Part shown: positions 28,056 through 37,355 of the stretch, piece by piece | Position numbering within the stretch: position 1 is the stretch's first letter | Layout: the number at the start of each line of letters is the position of its first letter | NCBI RefSeq assembly: GCF_036492425.1 | Contig: NZ_AP025292.1 | Coordinates: 2,604,001-2,668,000 of the forward strand | Length of the DNA stretch: 64,000 nucleotides | Origin: Persicobacter psychrovividus | GTDB lineage: Bacteria > Bacteroidota > Bacteroidia > Cytophagales > Cyclobacteriaceae | Direction of reading: 5' to 3' | Notes under the pieces: generated by a model | Seen by the model: only the letters and a program-made list of their open reading frames with translations | Told to the model about the DNA's origin: nothing | The model's database searches: none | Translations under genes and position numbers: made by a program

Positions 28056-29309
28056 TTACTCTGCTGCTTTCAATTCAGCATTCAATTGCGCCAACAATTG
28101 CTTTTTCACTTCTACTTTACGGGCTTTAAGGTCCGTTTTGTTGTCTACCAATTTACCAAAAGCAGCGCCAAATTTTTCGGCATTCTCCTGATAAAGGGTC
28201 AATTCGTGCTGATCGCGGTTATACAACTCACGCAACATACGAATCAATGACTTCAGTTGCTCAGCAGCCGTTTTTTCGCTAAACCCACGCACTTTCTGCG
28301 AAGTCAAACGATACAAGAAGGCCCGCTCAGAAACCATGTCGCAAGCGGCAAAGAAACGATCGTTCAACTCCTTAGACTGCCCCTTAGGCAAGCGGCCGGC
28401 GCTTTTCCAGGCATCCTGAAGGTTACGCACCTCTTTTGCAGCATCCTGATCTCCACGTCCAACCAAAGCTTCGGCTTTTTCCACCAATGCTTGTTTTTCC
28501 TCCGCAGCGGCACCTTTCTTCTGCTCTCTGCGGCTTTTACGCAATGGCTCCAACTTCGCATATACAGCATCCGTTTCGGCCTTGAAGCGTGTCCAGAGTT
28601 CATTACGAACTTTTACAGGAACAACAGGCAACTGTTTCCAGTCAGGGATTAAAGTCATGAACGCTTTATCCACCTGCTCAAGATCTTCCTCTTCGAGGAG
28701 TCCATGGGCTTTGGCGATCAAGGCTTCATACCCTTTGGTTTTTTCTTCAAGTTCTTTCTTACGGGACTCGAAAAAAGCATTTCTCTTCTCAAAAAATTCA
28801 TTCAAGATTGTCTCCATGCGTCCTTCAACCTCCTGACGGTGTTCATCAGCTACAGCTCCTGTTTTCAACCATCGCTGTTTCAGGTCTTTGAACTTCTCTC
28901 CAGCATCACGCAGGTCTTCCATTTCACGGATCACCTCCGCTTCCGCAAGCAGAGCAGTCTTGATTTCCAGGTTTTTGGCACGGTTACGGTCAATCAGGTC
29001 GCGAATCAACACCTCGTAGCGGTCGAGCGTTTCGAATAACGGCTCGTAATCCCCTAAGGCATCAAATTCCGACAATTGCTTACGCAAGTGCACTAATTTC
29101 ATTAAAAATGACCCCTTGTTGGTGGCCTCCTCGATAGTTTTAGCGAGGACTTCTACTTTTTGTTTTGCGAGTTCAAAGCGGTCTTCGAAATATTTGATCG
29201 AAGCAGCTTCATCTTCTTTTACGTCTCCGATTTCACGCTCAGGAAACTCTAAAAATCCGTTGCGAAAAATTTTCCCGTCTTTGATGTACCCGTACTTGTT
29301 CGGTTCCAA
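28056..29309 (-). CDS. DUF349 domain coiled-coil protein
   Basis: The 417-residue cytoplasmic protein consists almost wholly of charged helices and carries several DUF349 units (each ~70 residues, pattern with a conserved W: LKQRWLKTGAVADEHRQEVEGRMETILNEFFEKRNAFFESRK; IPDWKQLPVVPVKVRNELWTRFKAETDAVY; LQDAWKSAGRLPKGQSKELNDRFFAACDM). Function unknown. The N-terminal PNKYGYIKDGKIFRNGFLEFPEREIG is the family start. The start codon seems to be TTG at 29309; no ATG is available, and the frame is open back to a TAA shortly upstream. Confidence 0.85.
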   Translation of the reverse strand: MEPNKYGYIKDGKIFRNGFLEFPEREIGDVKEDEAASIKYFEDRFELAKQKVEVLAKTIEEATNKGSFLMKLVHLRKQLSEFDALGDYEPLFETLDRYEVLIRDLIDRNRAKNLEIKTALLAEAEVIREMEDLRDAGEKFKDLKQRWLKTGAVADEHRQEVEGRMETILNEFFEKRNAFFESRKKELEEKTKGYEALIAKAHGLLEEEDLEQVDKAFMTLIPDWKQLPVVPVKVRNELWTRFKAETDAVYAKLEPLRKSRREQKKGAAAEEKQALVEKAEALVGRGDQDAAKEVRNLQDAWKSAGRLPKGQSKELNDRFFAACDMVSERAFLYRLTSQKVRGFSEKTAAEQLKSLIRMLRELYNRDQHELTLYQENAEKFGAAFGKLVDNKTDLKARKVEVKKQLLAQLNAELKAAE

Positions 29310-29519
29310 TGCTTTGTGGATTAAGTTATCGATAGATAAGTACGTCGTTTAAATTGACTGATGCAAAACTAATTAATTAGAGTAAAAGAAACATGGTTAA
29401 GGGTAAAAATTAGCATATTTGCATGTGGGAAAAGTGAAAATTTCCCAAAAAGCGGTCAACATTCACCGCATATAGAGTATTTTAGTAAGAAAATAAACGC
29501 CAAACTATCTGATAATACA

Positions 29520-31202
29520 ATGAGCGATAATAAGATCATCTTTTCAATGTCAGGGGTAACGAAAACTTACCCTCCACAAAAAACAGTGCTAAAAAACATT
29601 CACCTGTCGTTTTTCTACGGTGCCAAAATTGGTGTTTTAGGACTCAACGGTTCTGGTAAATCGAGCTTATTGCGCATTATCGCAGGGCTTGACACCAACA
29701 TTCAGGGCGAGGTTGTTTCTGATAAGGAGTACTCGGTAGGTTACCTGGAGCAGGAGCCTCAGCTTGACCCAAGCAAGACTGTCCGTGAGATTATTGAAGA
29801 GGGTGTTCAGGAAATTGTGGATCTTTTGCAGGAATTTGAGGACATCAATGCCAAATTTGCCGAGCCAGAGATTTTGGAAGATCCAGACAAAATGAATGAC
29901 CTGATTGTTCGTCAGGGTGAAGTTCAGGAAAAAATCGACCATATGGACGGTTGGAATCTGGACAACCGCCTCGAGCGTGCAATGGACGCACTACGCACTC
30001 CTCCTTCAGACCAAAAGATTGAAGTTCTTTCTGGTGGTGAGAAGCGCCGTGTGGCTTTGTGTCGCTTATTGTTGAAAGAGCCTGATGTATTGCTACTCGA
30101 TGAGCCTACCAACCACTTGGATGCCGAGTCGGTTTACTGGCTGGAGCAGCACTTGCAGCAATATAAAGGAACCGTAATTGCCGTAACACACGACCGTTAC
30201 TTCCTTGATAATGTTGCGGGATGGATTCTTGAGCTTGACCGTGGTGAAGGTATTCCATGGAAAGGAAACTATTCTTCTTGGCTGGAGCAAAAAGAGAAGC
30301 GTTTGGCGCAGGAGAAAAAATCAGAGAGCAAACGTCAGAAAACACTGGAGCGCGAGCTGGAGTGGATCCGTATGTCGCCGAAGGGCCGCCATGCAAAATC
30401 CAAGGCACGTATCAACTCTTACGACAAACTGGTTTCGCAGGAAAATGGCGAAAGAGAGCAGTCGTTGGAGCTTTTCATTCCTGCAGGTCCGCGTTTGGGC
30501 TCCAAGGTTATTGAAGCCCATGGTGTATCAAAAGGCTTTGGCGACAAGCTATTGTATGAAAACCTGGATTTCATGTTGCCTCAGGGTGGAATCGTTGGGA
30601 TCGTAGGTCCTAATGGTGCAGGTAAAACAACGCTATTCAAAATGATCACAGGCCAACTTCAGCCTGATGCTGGTACTTTTGAAGTGGGTTCAACGGTAAA
30701 AATTGGTTATGTAGATCAAGAGCATGACAATCTTGACCCTGAAAAAACAATCTGGGAAGTGATCTCCGACGGCAATGAATTAATGATGGTAGGCGACAAG
30801 GAAGTCAATTCCCGCGCTTATGTTTCTAAATTCAACTTCTCTGGAGGCGAGCAACAAAAATTGGTGGGCGAACTTTCTGGTGGGCAACGCAACCGCGTAC
30901 ACCTGGCCATGACACTAAAAGAGGGTGCCAACTTACTGCTACTCGATGAACCTACCAACGACCTCGACATTAATACCCTTCGTGCACTGGAGGAGGCCCT
31001 GAATGAGTTTGGTGGCTGTGCGGTAGTTATTTCTCACGACCGTTGGTTCCTTGACCGCGTTTGTACACATACTTTGGCTTTTGAGGGAGAATCTCAGGTA
31101 AAATGGTTCGAAGGAACTTTCACCGAGTACGAAGAAGACCGAATTAAGCGCATGGGAGAGCTTCGACCAACGCGTATTAAGTATAAAAAATTGACGAAAT
31201 AA
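29520..31202 (+). CDS. ettA: Energy-dependent translational throttle protein EttA (ABC-F)
   Basis: EttA is a ribosome-bound ATPase with no membrane domain; it senses the ADP/ATP ratio and gates the first peptide bond. The 560 residues show two ABC cassettes: Walker A GLNGSGKS at 41-48 and GPNGAGKTT, signature LSGGEKRRVAL and LSGGQRNRVHL, and Walker B DVLLLDEPTNHLD and LLLLDEPTNDLD. The linker WIRMSPKGRHAKSKARI is the P-site tRNA-interaction motif, and the C-terminus RIKYKKLTK is typical of EttA rather than other ABC-F proteins. ATG at 29520. Confidence 0.96.
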   Translation: MSDNKIIFSMSGVTKTYPPQKTVLKNIHLSFFYGAKIGVLGLNGSGKSSLLRIIAGLDTNIQGEVVSDKEYSVGYLEQEPQLDPSKTVREIIEEGVQEIVDLLQEFEDINAKFAEPEILEDPDKMNDLIVRQGEVQEKIDHMDGWNLDNRLERAMDALRTPPSDQKIEVLSGGEKRRVALCRLLLKEPDVLLLDEPTNHLDAESVYWLEQHLQQYKGTVIAVTHDRYFLDNVAGWILELDRGEGIPWKGNYSSWLEQKEKRLAQEKKSESKRQKTLERELEWIRMSPKGRHAKSKARINSYDKLVSQENGEREQSLELFIPAGPRLGSKVIEAHGVSKGFGDKLLYENLDFMLPQGGIVGIVGPNGAGKTTLFKMITGQLQPDAGTFEVGSTVKIGYVDQEHDNLDPEKTIWEVISDGNELMMVGDKEVNSRAYVSKFNFSGGEQQKLVGELSGGQRNRVHLAMTLKEGANLLLLDEPTNDLDINTLRALEEALNEFGGCAVVISHDRWFLDRVCTHTLAFEGESQVKWFEGTFTEYEEDRIKRMGELRPTRIKYKKLTK

Positions 31203-31216
31203 TTTATTTCGAAAAA

Positions 31217-31243
31217 AGATGTTCCTCTATTTTGAGGAACATT
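31217..31243 (+). terminator. Terminator-like hairpin after ettA
   Basis: A 9-bp stem (ATGTTCCTC / GAGGAACAT) with a 6-nt loop, but the T-tract behind is interrupted (TTGCTCCTTTT). Probably a weak terminator. Confidence 0.55.
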
Positions 31244-31386
31244 TGCTCCTTTTCTGGAGTATTTAACACTAACTTAAACATTTTCAAGGTGAAACCGAGC
31301 TTCACCTTTTTTTCTTCCGATTGTTATCCTATCTTTGCGCAACTCTTACGGAATTGCAAGAAAGGAAATTTATTTTCCGCAGTTTA

Positions 31387-31418
31387 TTTGACTAACAATC
31401 TCGAAAACACTACATTTG
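31387..31418 (+). promoter_or_regulatory. Promoter of rpsT
   Basis: TTTG at 31387-31390, a 20-nt spacer, and TACATTTG at 31411-31418 match the Bacteroidota sigma-A consensus exactly. Another -7 box, TATCTTTG, lies at 31330-31337. The transcript would start near 31424, 50 nt before the ATG. Confidence 0.75.
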
Positions 31419-31473
31419 CAGTCCTGTATTTCGAAGAGGAAAAAACAATTAAAAAAAAATATATAAGTAAAGC

Positions 31474-31725
31474 ATGGCAAATCATAAGTCAGCGTTGAAG
31501 AGAATCCGTTCCAACAACGCAAAACGTTTGAGAAACAGATATCAATTGAAATCTACTCGTACTTTTATCAAAAAATTGAGAGGTTCTAAAGATGCTGCTG
31601 AAGCTCAAGAATTGTTCGTAAAAGTAGTTTCAATGATTGATAAGCTTGCTAAGCGTAACATCATTCACAAAAACAAAGCCGCTAACAACAAATCGAAGTT
31701 GGCGAAATTTGTGAACAGCTTATAA
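31474..31725 (+). CDS. rpsT: 30S ribosomal protein S20
   Basis: The small basic protein binds the 5' domain of 16S rRNA in the 30S subunit. The 83 residues begin with MANHKSALKRIRSNNAKRLRNRYQ and end in IIHKNKAANNKSKLAKFVNSL, the full S20 pattern. It has its own consensus promoter and a strong terminator, forming a single-gene unit. Confidence 0.98.
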   Translation: MANHKSALKRIRSNNAKRLRNRYQLKSTRTFIKKLRGSKDAAEAQELFVKVVSMIDKLAKRNIIHKNKAANNKSKLAKFVNSL

Positions 31726-31736
31726 GATACTTAAGA

Positions 31737-31767
31737 AAACCTCGCTACAAATAGTGAGGTTTTTTTG
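31737..31767 (+). terminator. Terminator after rpsT
   Basis: An 11-bp stem (AAACCTCGCTA / TAGTGAGGTTT, one G-T pair) is followed by T7. Confidence 0.88.
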
Positions 31768-31847
31768 TATCCAGCCCATTTTGGTACTTCAGCAAAACCA
31801 ACATTTCTGAAGGATTTTCTTTTACCCAATAAAGAAAATGTAAACCT

Positions 31848-32546
31848 ATGGACTACCCACAAACCCCAAACCCGATCAGTAACTGGGCCGAAGAAGACCG
31901 CCCAAGAGAGAAAATGCTACACATCGGCAGGCAAAACCTCAGCAATGCCGAACTGATCGCGATCCTGCTTGGCTCTGGCAGCAGAAACAAATCTGCCGTT
32001 GATCTTTCCAAAGAAATCCTGCAAGCGAACAACAACAGCCTCTACGAATTAGGCAAATGCTCCGTGGCCGATCTGACCAAATTCAACGGCATGGGACCAG
32101 CAAAAGCCATCACACTATTGGCTGCCATGGAACTTGGCCGCAGACGAAAAGCCGAAACTATCCAAAAAAAGCCTGTTATCAAGAGCGCCAAAGACGCCCA
32201 TCAGGTATTGGCACCCTACCTTACAGACTTACCCCACGAAGAATTCTGGCTCCTTTGCCTCAATCGGGCAAACCATGTAACAAAAGCCTTGCGCATCAGC
32301 GAAGGCGGCATGACGGGCACTGTTGCCGACCCGAAGAAAATCTTCCTGAAAGCCCTTGAAATGCAGGCCGCCAGCATTATTATTGCTCACAATCATCCTT
32401 CAGGCAATACAACACCAAGCGAGGCCGATCTCAAAATCACCAAGAAAATCAAAGAAGGCGGTCAGCTACTTGACCTCCCGATCCTTGACCACCTGATCAT
32501 CACCGACCACACCTACCTCTCCTTTGCCGATGAAGGCTTACTCTAA
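31848..32546 (+). CDS. radC: RadC-family JAB-domain protein
   Basis: The 232-residue protein has a helix-hairpin-helix-like N-terminal part (LIAILLGSGSRNKSAVDLSKEIL, LTKFNGMGPAKAITLLAAMELG) and a C-terminal JAB/MPN metal-binding domain with AHNHPSGNTTPSEADLKITKKI and DHLIITDHTYLSFADEGLL. The H-x-H...D motif is complete, so it may bind zinc and be an active hydrolase. The name radC stems from an E. coli allele and a DNA repair function is not established. The ATG is at 31848. Confidence 0.95.
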   Translation: MDYPQTPNPISNWAEEDRPREKMLHIGRQNLSNAELIAILLGSGSRNKSAVDLSKEILQANNNSLYELGKCSVADLTKFNGMGPAKAITLLAAMELGRRRKAETIQKKPVIKSAKDAHQVLAPYLTDLPHEEFWLLCLNRANHVTKALRISEGGMTGTVADPKKIFLKALEMQAASIIIAHNHPSGNTTPSEADLKITKKIKEGGQLLDLPILDHLIITDHTYLSFADEGLL

Positions 32547-32616
32547 GCCTGAAACTCCCATTAAATATGAATTCTTGCCCACAAGGCTCCAATTTTCATC
32601 CGATATAATCTTCAGC

Positions 32617-32650
32617 ACAAAAAAAATCCCACCTTAAAAAAAGTGGGATG
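32617..32650 (-). terminator. Terminator of the TPR gene
   Basis: A stem of ATCCCAC / GTGGGAT; on the minus strand the right arm is followed by a T8 run. Confidence 0.75.
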
Positions 32651-32677
32651 CTTATGCTTTATTGAAAATCAGTGTAA

Positions 32678-33262
32678 TTACCACGACAACACCAAGGCCG
32701 TCCAAATTGCCAAAGGAACCACCGTCCCCAGAACAACTTCAGTCGTTCGTGCATTACGATAAGCACGCTCCTGCGACTGTTGCGCGGCAAGCTGCGCATT
32801 TTGGGCATCGATCTCCTGCTGACGCGCAGTGAAATACTGATTTAATTTTTTCTTATAGGCTTTTGCTTCCTGATTCGATGGGTAATCCACCAAATAGGTA
32901 TTGATATCCGACTGCGACTGCTCATATTCACCAATATGGTAAAGGGCAATTCCCCGAAGGAAAAACACCTCTTTTTTATAAGGCTGACGTTCGGCCACAT
33001 AATCGAGGTCTTCAATTGCCCCCTCGAAATCCCCAACCTGCAAGCGCGTCGCGCCCCGATCAAGGTGAATTGCCGTATAGTAAGGCATAATTTCAATTGC
33101 CTTGGAAAAAGAAGCGATCGCCTCTTTATATTTTTTTTCCTTCGCCAGCTCACGACCTTCTTGGTGATACTGCTGATATTCTTCCACACCCTGCGCAAAA
33201 GCCACACTCACACACAGTAGCGTCAGGAAGAAAGTAATCGCAATATTTTTACCTTGTTTCAT
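32678..33262 (-). CDS. Exported TPR-repeat protein with C-terminal membrane helix
   Basis: The protein has 194 residues from the ATG at 33262, with a signal peptide (NIAITFFLTLLCVSVAFAQ). A longer frame starts at 33307, but adds 15 basic residues before the signal and is less likely. Three TPR units follow (YQQYHQEGRELAKEKKYKEAIASFSKAIEIMP, YYTAIHLDRGATRLQVGDFEGAIEDLDYV, EVFFLRGIALYHIGEYEQSQSDINTYL). A Q/A-rich linker leads to a last hydrophobic segment (VVLGTVVPLAIWTALVLSW), which may anchor the C-terminus in a membrane. The partner is unknown. Confidence 0.75.
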   Translation of the reverse strand: MKQGKNIAITFFLTLLCVSVAFAQGVEEYQQYHQEGRELAKEKKYKEAIASFSKAIEIMPYYTAIHLDRGATRLQVGDFEGAIEDLDYVAERQPYKKEVFFLRGIALYHIGEYEQSQSDINTYLVDYPSNQEAKAYKKKLNQYFTARQQEIDAQNAQLAAQQSQERAYRNARTTEVVLGTVVPLAIWTALVLSW

Positions 33263-33320
33263 TGGTCTTCTACTATATTTACCTTTAAACAACAAAAATC
33301 TTACCATAATATCTAACCAA

Positions 33321-33941
33321 ATGGCTAAAAAAATATCCTACATTGTACTATCGATAGTCGTTATTGGTATTTTACTGTATAGCTTTCAGCACTCAGATCA
33401 ATTTAAGTTACCTGAGCACTATCTTGAATTAGTTCAGCAGCACCGAAAAAATCAAAATAATTTTTTCAGAACCAATAAAAACTCCCCTCTTTCTATTAAC
33501 GCAAAAAAGGCGTTTCAGGGCTTAAAATATTTTGATATCGACCCCAGCTTCAGGGTCATTTGCCGCCTTGAACACACCCCCAATGCCGCAATCATGAGGC
33601 TCAATACCTCCTCGGGAAAAATCAAGGAATACAAGCCTTACGCAACGTTACACTTCAAACTATCGGGCAAAGAACTACAACTACTCGCGCTTCAGCCCCT
33701 CACGCACCCCGACATGCTTTTTGTTCCGTTTACCGACCAAACCACAGGCTTCGACACCTATGGCGCAGGCCGATACCTCGAACTCCCAATGCCGGATGGC
33801 GATCAGATGGCGCTTGACTTCAACTATGCCTTTAATCCCTACTGCGCATTTTCCGATGGATACTCCTGCCCTCAGCCCCCTCAGGAAAATTTTCTGAATC
33901 TTAAAATTACCGCAGGAGAAAAAAGCCCAAAAAAGCATTAA
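33321..33941 (+). CDS. DUF1684 domain protein
   Basis: The 206-residue protein has an N-terminal hydrophobic helix (ISYIVLSIVVIGILLYSF) that may anchor or export it. The family signature is clear: FVPFTDQTTGFDTYGAGRYLELPMPDG, DFNYAFNPYCAFSDGYSCPQPPQENFLNLKITAGEK. Function unknown; the conserved Cys and Tyr residues in the NPYC...YSCP block might hold a metal or cofactor (inference). It is divergent from the TPR gene, with 58 bp between the starts. Confidence 0.85.
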   Translation: MAKKISYIVLSIVVIGILLYSFQHSDQFKLPEHYLELVQQHRKNQNNFFRTNKNSPLSINAKKAFQGLKYFDIDPSFRVICRLEHTPNAAIMRLNTSSGKIKEYKPYATLHFKLSGKELQLLALQPLTHPDMLFVPFTDQTTGFDTYGAGRYLELPMPDGDQMALDFNYAFNPYCAFSDGYSCPQPPQENFLNLKITAGEKSPKKH

Positions 33942-34051
33942 CCAAGCTGATTTCCACAAAAACAGCCCACCAATTCCCGAAAAATAGGCGTCAGAAATAT
34001 TCTTCCAAAGAAAAAACGGCGCTTCACATTATTAATAACGGCGGAATCTAT

Positions 34052-34059
34052 TAATTTTG
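34052..34059 (+). promoter_or_regulatory. -7 box (TAATTTTG) of pheT
   Basis: Exact TAnnTTTG, 37 nt before the pheT ATG; no clear -33 TTTG. Confidence 0.45.
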
Positions 34060-34096
34060 TTCTCAAGTACATCTATATATAGAAGAGCATTTTCTT

Positions 34097-36502
34097 ATGA
34101 AAATATCAGTTAACTGGCTAAAAGAATATATCAATATAAATCTTGCTACGGAAGCTTTGGGCGATGCCCTTACTGCTGGTGGCTTGGAAGTTGAAGGTTT
34201 GGAGACTATTGAATCCGTAAAGGGTGGTCTTCAAGGCGTTGTCATTGGTGAAGTTTTGACTTGTGAGAAGCACCCAGGTGCCGACAAGCTTAACAAAACA
34301 ACGGTAGATTTAGGCGATGGAAACATTGCCCCAATCGTATGTGGAGCGCCAAATGTGGCGGCAGGCCAAAAGGTTGTGGTGGCAACAGTAGGTACCACTT
34401 TATACCCTGACGGTGGCGAAGGCTTCAAAATCAAAAAAGCAAAAATCCGTGGTGAAGTTTCCATGGGGATGATCTGTGCCGAGGACGAACTGGGCTTGGG
34501 CGTATCGCATGACGGCATTATGGTTTTAACCACCGACCTGCCTAATGGAACACCTGCTGCCGACTATTTTAAGCTGAAAAGCGAAGAGGTTTTCGAAATT
34601 GGACTGACACCAAACCGCGCAGATGCGGCTTCGCATGTTGGTACTGCCCGCGACATCGTTGCCCTTACAGGAGAAACCTTGCGCATGCCTAATATCGAGG
34701 CTTTCAAAATCGACAACCACGACCTGCCAATGGAAGTGATCGTTGAAGATCAAGCAGCTTGCCCACGATACAGCGGATTGACCATCTCTGGAGTAACGGT
34801 TAAAGAATCACCGGAGTGGTTGAAAACCCGCCTGACTTCTATTGGCCTTGCACCGATTAACAATATTGTGGATGTAACCAACTTCGTATTGCACGAGCTG
34901 GGGCAGCCATTGCATGCTTTTGATGCTGCTGAGGTTACTGGTAACAAAGTTATTGTCAAGAAAATGGCCGAAGGCACCGAGTTCATCACCTTGGATGGTG
35001 AAACCCGCAAGCTTTCTGCTCAGGATCTGATGATCGCCAATGAAACAGCACCAATGTGTATCGCAGGGGTATTTGGTGGCGCACAATCAGGCGTTTCTGA
35101 TAATACCACGAACATCTTCCTTGAAAGTGCTTACTTCAGCCCTGACTCCGTGCGAAAAACAGCACAGCGTCATACCCTGAAAACAGATGCCTCTTTCCGA
35201 TTTGAGCGCGGAACAGATCCTAACATGACTGTTTTTGCACTGAAACGCGCAGCATTGCTGATTCAGGAAGTTGCTGGGGGAAGTATCAGCTCTGAAATTA
35301 CAGACATTTACCCTGAGCCAATTCAGGATTTTGTAATTCCTGTAACTTACGCTTACATCAATAAGCTTATCGGTATTGAAATTCCTAAAGAGCGCATTCA
35401 AAAAATCCTGACCGATTTGGAGATCAAGCTCGAAGCACTCACCGAGGAAGGCTTCACGGCAATCGTTCCACCATACCGAGTAGATGTTACCCGCCCTGCA
35501 GATATCGTAGAAGAGGTTTTACGGATCTACGGATTGGATAATATCCCGCTTGATGATTTCTCTGGCGCAGACTATCTGGCTGATTTCCCTATTAAGGACA
35601 AGCAAAATAACGAACGTAAAGTTGCTGAAATCCTGAGTGCGAATGGTTTCTTTGAGATCATGACCAACTCCATCACCAATTCCAACTACACCGCAGAGGT
35701 TAAGCCTGAGGAGCAGGTAAAAATCTTGAATTACCTCAGTGAGGATTTAGATGTGATGCGTCAGCAAATGGTTTTCAACTTTTTGGAAGTGGTGGCACGC
35801 AACAGCAACCGCCAGCAAAAAGACCTGAAGATTTATGAGTTTGGAAATACCTACTTCAAAAAAGAAGAAGGTTATACCCAAAACAGCCGTTTGGCCATGG
35901 CCATGACGGGTAACTTTGAAGCTGAAAACTGGGTAGCCAGCAGCCGAGCGGTAACTTTCCATGATTTGGCATCGCACCTGACGAAAATTTTGGAGATGTT
36001 CAACATCACCAAAGTAAAAACAGAGCAGTTCAGCAACGATATTTTTGCTTATGGCTTAACCGTAGGTACAAGAAAGCAAGCATTGGGCTATATTGGTCTG
36101 GTGGATCCTGCCTTGGCCAAACAGTTTAATATCAAAGAGGAAGTTTTCTTTGCTGATTTGGATTGGGATGCGATCATGGAACTGATCAGCAACGACATCG
36201 TTTTCGAAGCTGTTTCAAAATTCCCTGCCGTACGCCGCGACCTTTCGTTGGTCATCGACCAATCGGTGAGCTTCTCCCAAATTATGGAAGTGGCCAAGAA
36301 AAGCAGCAATAATTTGATCACCAACATCAATTGTTTTGATGTTTATGAAGGAGATAAAATTGAGGCTGGAAAGAAAGCTTACGCGCTGTCTTTCACCCTA
36401 CAAGACAAAAATAAGACCCTTAACGACAAGGTCATTGATAAAACAATGAACAAATTGCAGGTCAATTTTGAAAAACAATTAGGAGCGGTGATCCGTAAAT
36501 AA
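34097..36502 (+). CDS. pheT: Phenylalanyl-tRNA synthetase beta subunit
   Basis: PheT pairs with PheS to charge tRNA-Phe. The 801 residues are the usual bacterial length: an EMAP-type tRNA-binding domain near residues 40-150 (VVIGEVLTCEKHPGADKLNKTTVDLG, IVCGAPNVAAGQKVVVA), the B3/B4 editing domain, B5 (FDISTNRAD-type region EIGLTPNRADAASH and VEEVLRIYGLDNIP), and the C-terminal ferredoxin-like anticodon-binding FDX-ACB domain (FPAVRRDLSLVID ... CFDVYEGDKIEAGKKAYALSFTLQDKNKTL). pheS is not adjacent, so the subunits are encoded apart, as is common in this phylum. Confidence 0.98.
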   Translation: MKISVNWLKEYININLATEALGDALTAGGLEVEGLETIESVKGGLQGVVIGEVLTCEKHPGADKLNKTTVDLGDGNIAPIVCGAPNVAAGQKVVVATVGTTLYPDGGEGFKIKKAKIRGEVSMGMICAEDELGLGVSHDGIMVLTTDLPNGTPAADYFKLKSEEVFEIGLTPNRADAASHVGTARDIVALTGETLRMPNIEAFKIDNHDLPMEVIVEDQAACPRYSGLTISGVTVKESPEWLKTRLTSIGLAPINNIVDVTNFVLHELGQPLHAFDAAEVTGNKVIVKKMAEGTEFITLDGETRKLSAQDLMIANETAPMCIAGVFGGAQSGVSDNTTNIFLESAYFSPDSVRKTAQRHTLKTDASFRFERGTDPNMTVFALKRAALLIQEVAGGSISSEITDIYPEPIQDFVIPVTYAYINKLIGIEIPKERIQKILTDLEIKLEALTEEGFTAIVPPYRVDVTRPADIVEEVLRIYGLDNIPLDDFSGADYLADFPIKDKQNNERKVAEILSANGFFEIMTNSITNSNYTAEVKPEEQVKILNYLSEDLDVMRQQMVFNFLEVVARNSNRQQKDLKIYEFGNTYFKKEEGYTQNSRLAMAMTGNFEAENWVASSRAVTFHDLASHLTKILEMFNITKVKTEQFSNDIFAYGLTVGTRKQALGYIGLVDPALAKQFNIKEEVFFADLDWDAIMELISNDIVFEAVSKFPAVRRDLSLVIDQSVSFSQIMEVAKKSSNNLITNINCFDVYEGDKIEAGKKAYALSFTLQDKNKTLNDKVIDKTMNKLQVNFEKQLGAVIRK

Positions 36503-36528
36503 AGCCTGTTTTAAAAGAAATTATTTTC

Positions 36529-36560
36529 AAGCAGTAGCCTATTTTTTTTCGCTACTGCTT
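36529..36560 (+). terminator. Hairpin after pheT
   Basis: A 10-bp perfect stem (AAGCAGTAGC / GCTACTGCTT) has its T-run inside the loop rather than behind the stem, so it is a weak or unusual terminator. Confidence 0.5.
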
Positions 36561-36679
36561 TGAATTACCTTTAATGTTTCTGTATTTTTAGAAACAGAAA
36601 TATAATCTTCGGATTATTACATTATAATTAATTCATAAATCTGAAATCTCCGTCTTAACTGCTGACTGGTAATCCACAT

Positions 36680-36976
36680 ATGTTGAACAAAAAGATTCAT
36701 AGTGACCTCCAAGCCATGGAGCGAAAAGTGAGACTCTTACTCGCAGAACATCAACAACTCAAACAAGAGGTGTCGGAACTGCGTGCGGAAAATCATACGC
36801 TTCAACAGGCGGTACAAGCTAAGGATGAGCAGATTTCCGATTTCAAAAACCAAATAAATATAAGTACAATTGCAGGTAACCTAAAGGATGGTGTTTTGGA
36901 TACATCTGGCCTGAAAGTACTGATAGATGAATATATTTCGGAACTGGATAAGTGCGTAACGCATTTAAGCAAATAA
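36680..36976 (+). CDS. Small coiled-coil protein upstream of zapA
   Basis: The 98-residue protein forms a long coiled coil (ERKVRLLLAEHQQLKQEVSELRAENHTLQQAVQAKDEQISDFKNQ) with a short, separate C-terminal helix (LKVLIDEYISELDKCVTHL). Such a gene is found before zapA in many Bacteroidota and resembles ZapB in size and coiled-coil nature, but no family could be assigned. The gap to zapA is 2 bp, so the two are co-translated; a role in division through binding ZapA is an inference. Confidence 0.7.
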   Translation: MLNKKIHSDLQAMERKVRLLLAEHQQLKQEVSELRAENHTLQQAVQAKDEQISDFKNQINISTIAGNLKDGVLDTSGLKVLIDEYISELDKCVTHLSK

Positions 36977-36978
36977 TT

Positions 36979-37251
36979 ATGGGGGACTTATCGATCAAAA
37001 TTAAAATCGCTGACCGAGAATACCCTATGAGGGTCGCCGAGAGCGACGTAAATAAGGTTCAGAAGGTTGCGGAGCTTATCAACAACCAGATCAACGATTA
37101 CCGCAGCAAATACCGCTGCGATGACCGCCAGGATCTTTTAGCAATGGTTGTTTTTGATGCTTTAATGAACCAAGTTGAAAGTCATGAGTACGAAAGTACC
37201 ATCGACCAAAAGGTAAGCTTCCTAAACGAACTACTGGACAATAACTTATGA
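36979..37251 (+). CDS. zapA: Cell division protein ZapA
   Basis: ZapA binds FtsZ and bundles filaments at midcell. From the ATG at 36979 it has 90 residues: IKIKIADREYPMRVAESDVNKVQKVAELINNQINDYRSKY (the N-terminal alpha-beta part) and a C-terminal helix for tetramer formation. The frame is open nine codons further upstream, but the family N-terminus and the 2-bp gap to the coiled-coil gene favour 36979. ribonuclease Y follows after 104 bp. Confidence 0.9.
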   Translation: MGDLSIKIKIADREYPMRVAESDVNKVQKVAELINNQINDYRSKYRCDDRQDLLAMVVFDALMNQVESHEYESTIDQKVSFLNELLDNNL

Positions 37252-37355
37252 TCAGACAAAACTGACCACGACATATATATTTTTTTTCAGCACTCACAAG
37301 CCAAGAACCCTATCCCTCATCACCCAACCATTAGAGCTGCTAAAACGATACGCTA

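Noticed and set aside
37252-37355. 6S RNA between zapA and rny
   Set aside because: Only 104 bp, no long stem; the position is known for 6S in Gammaproteobacteria, not here.
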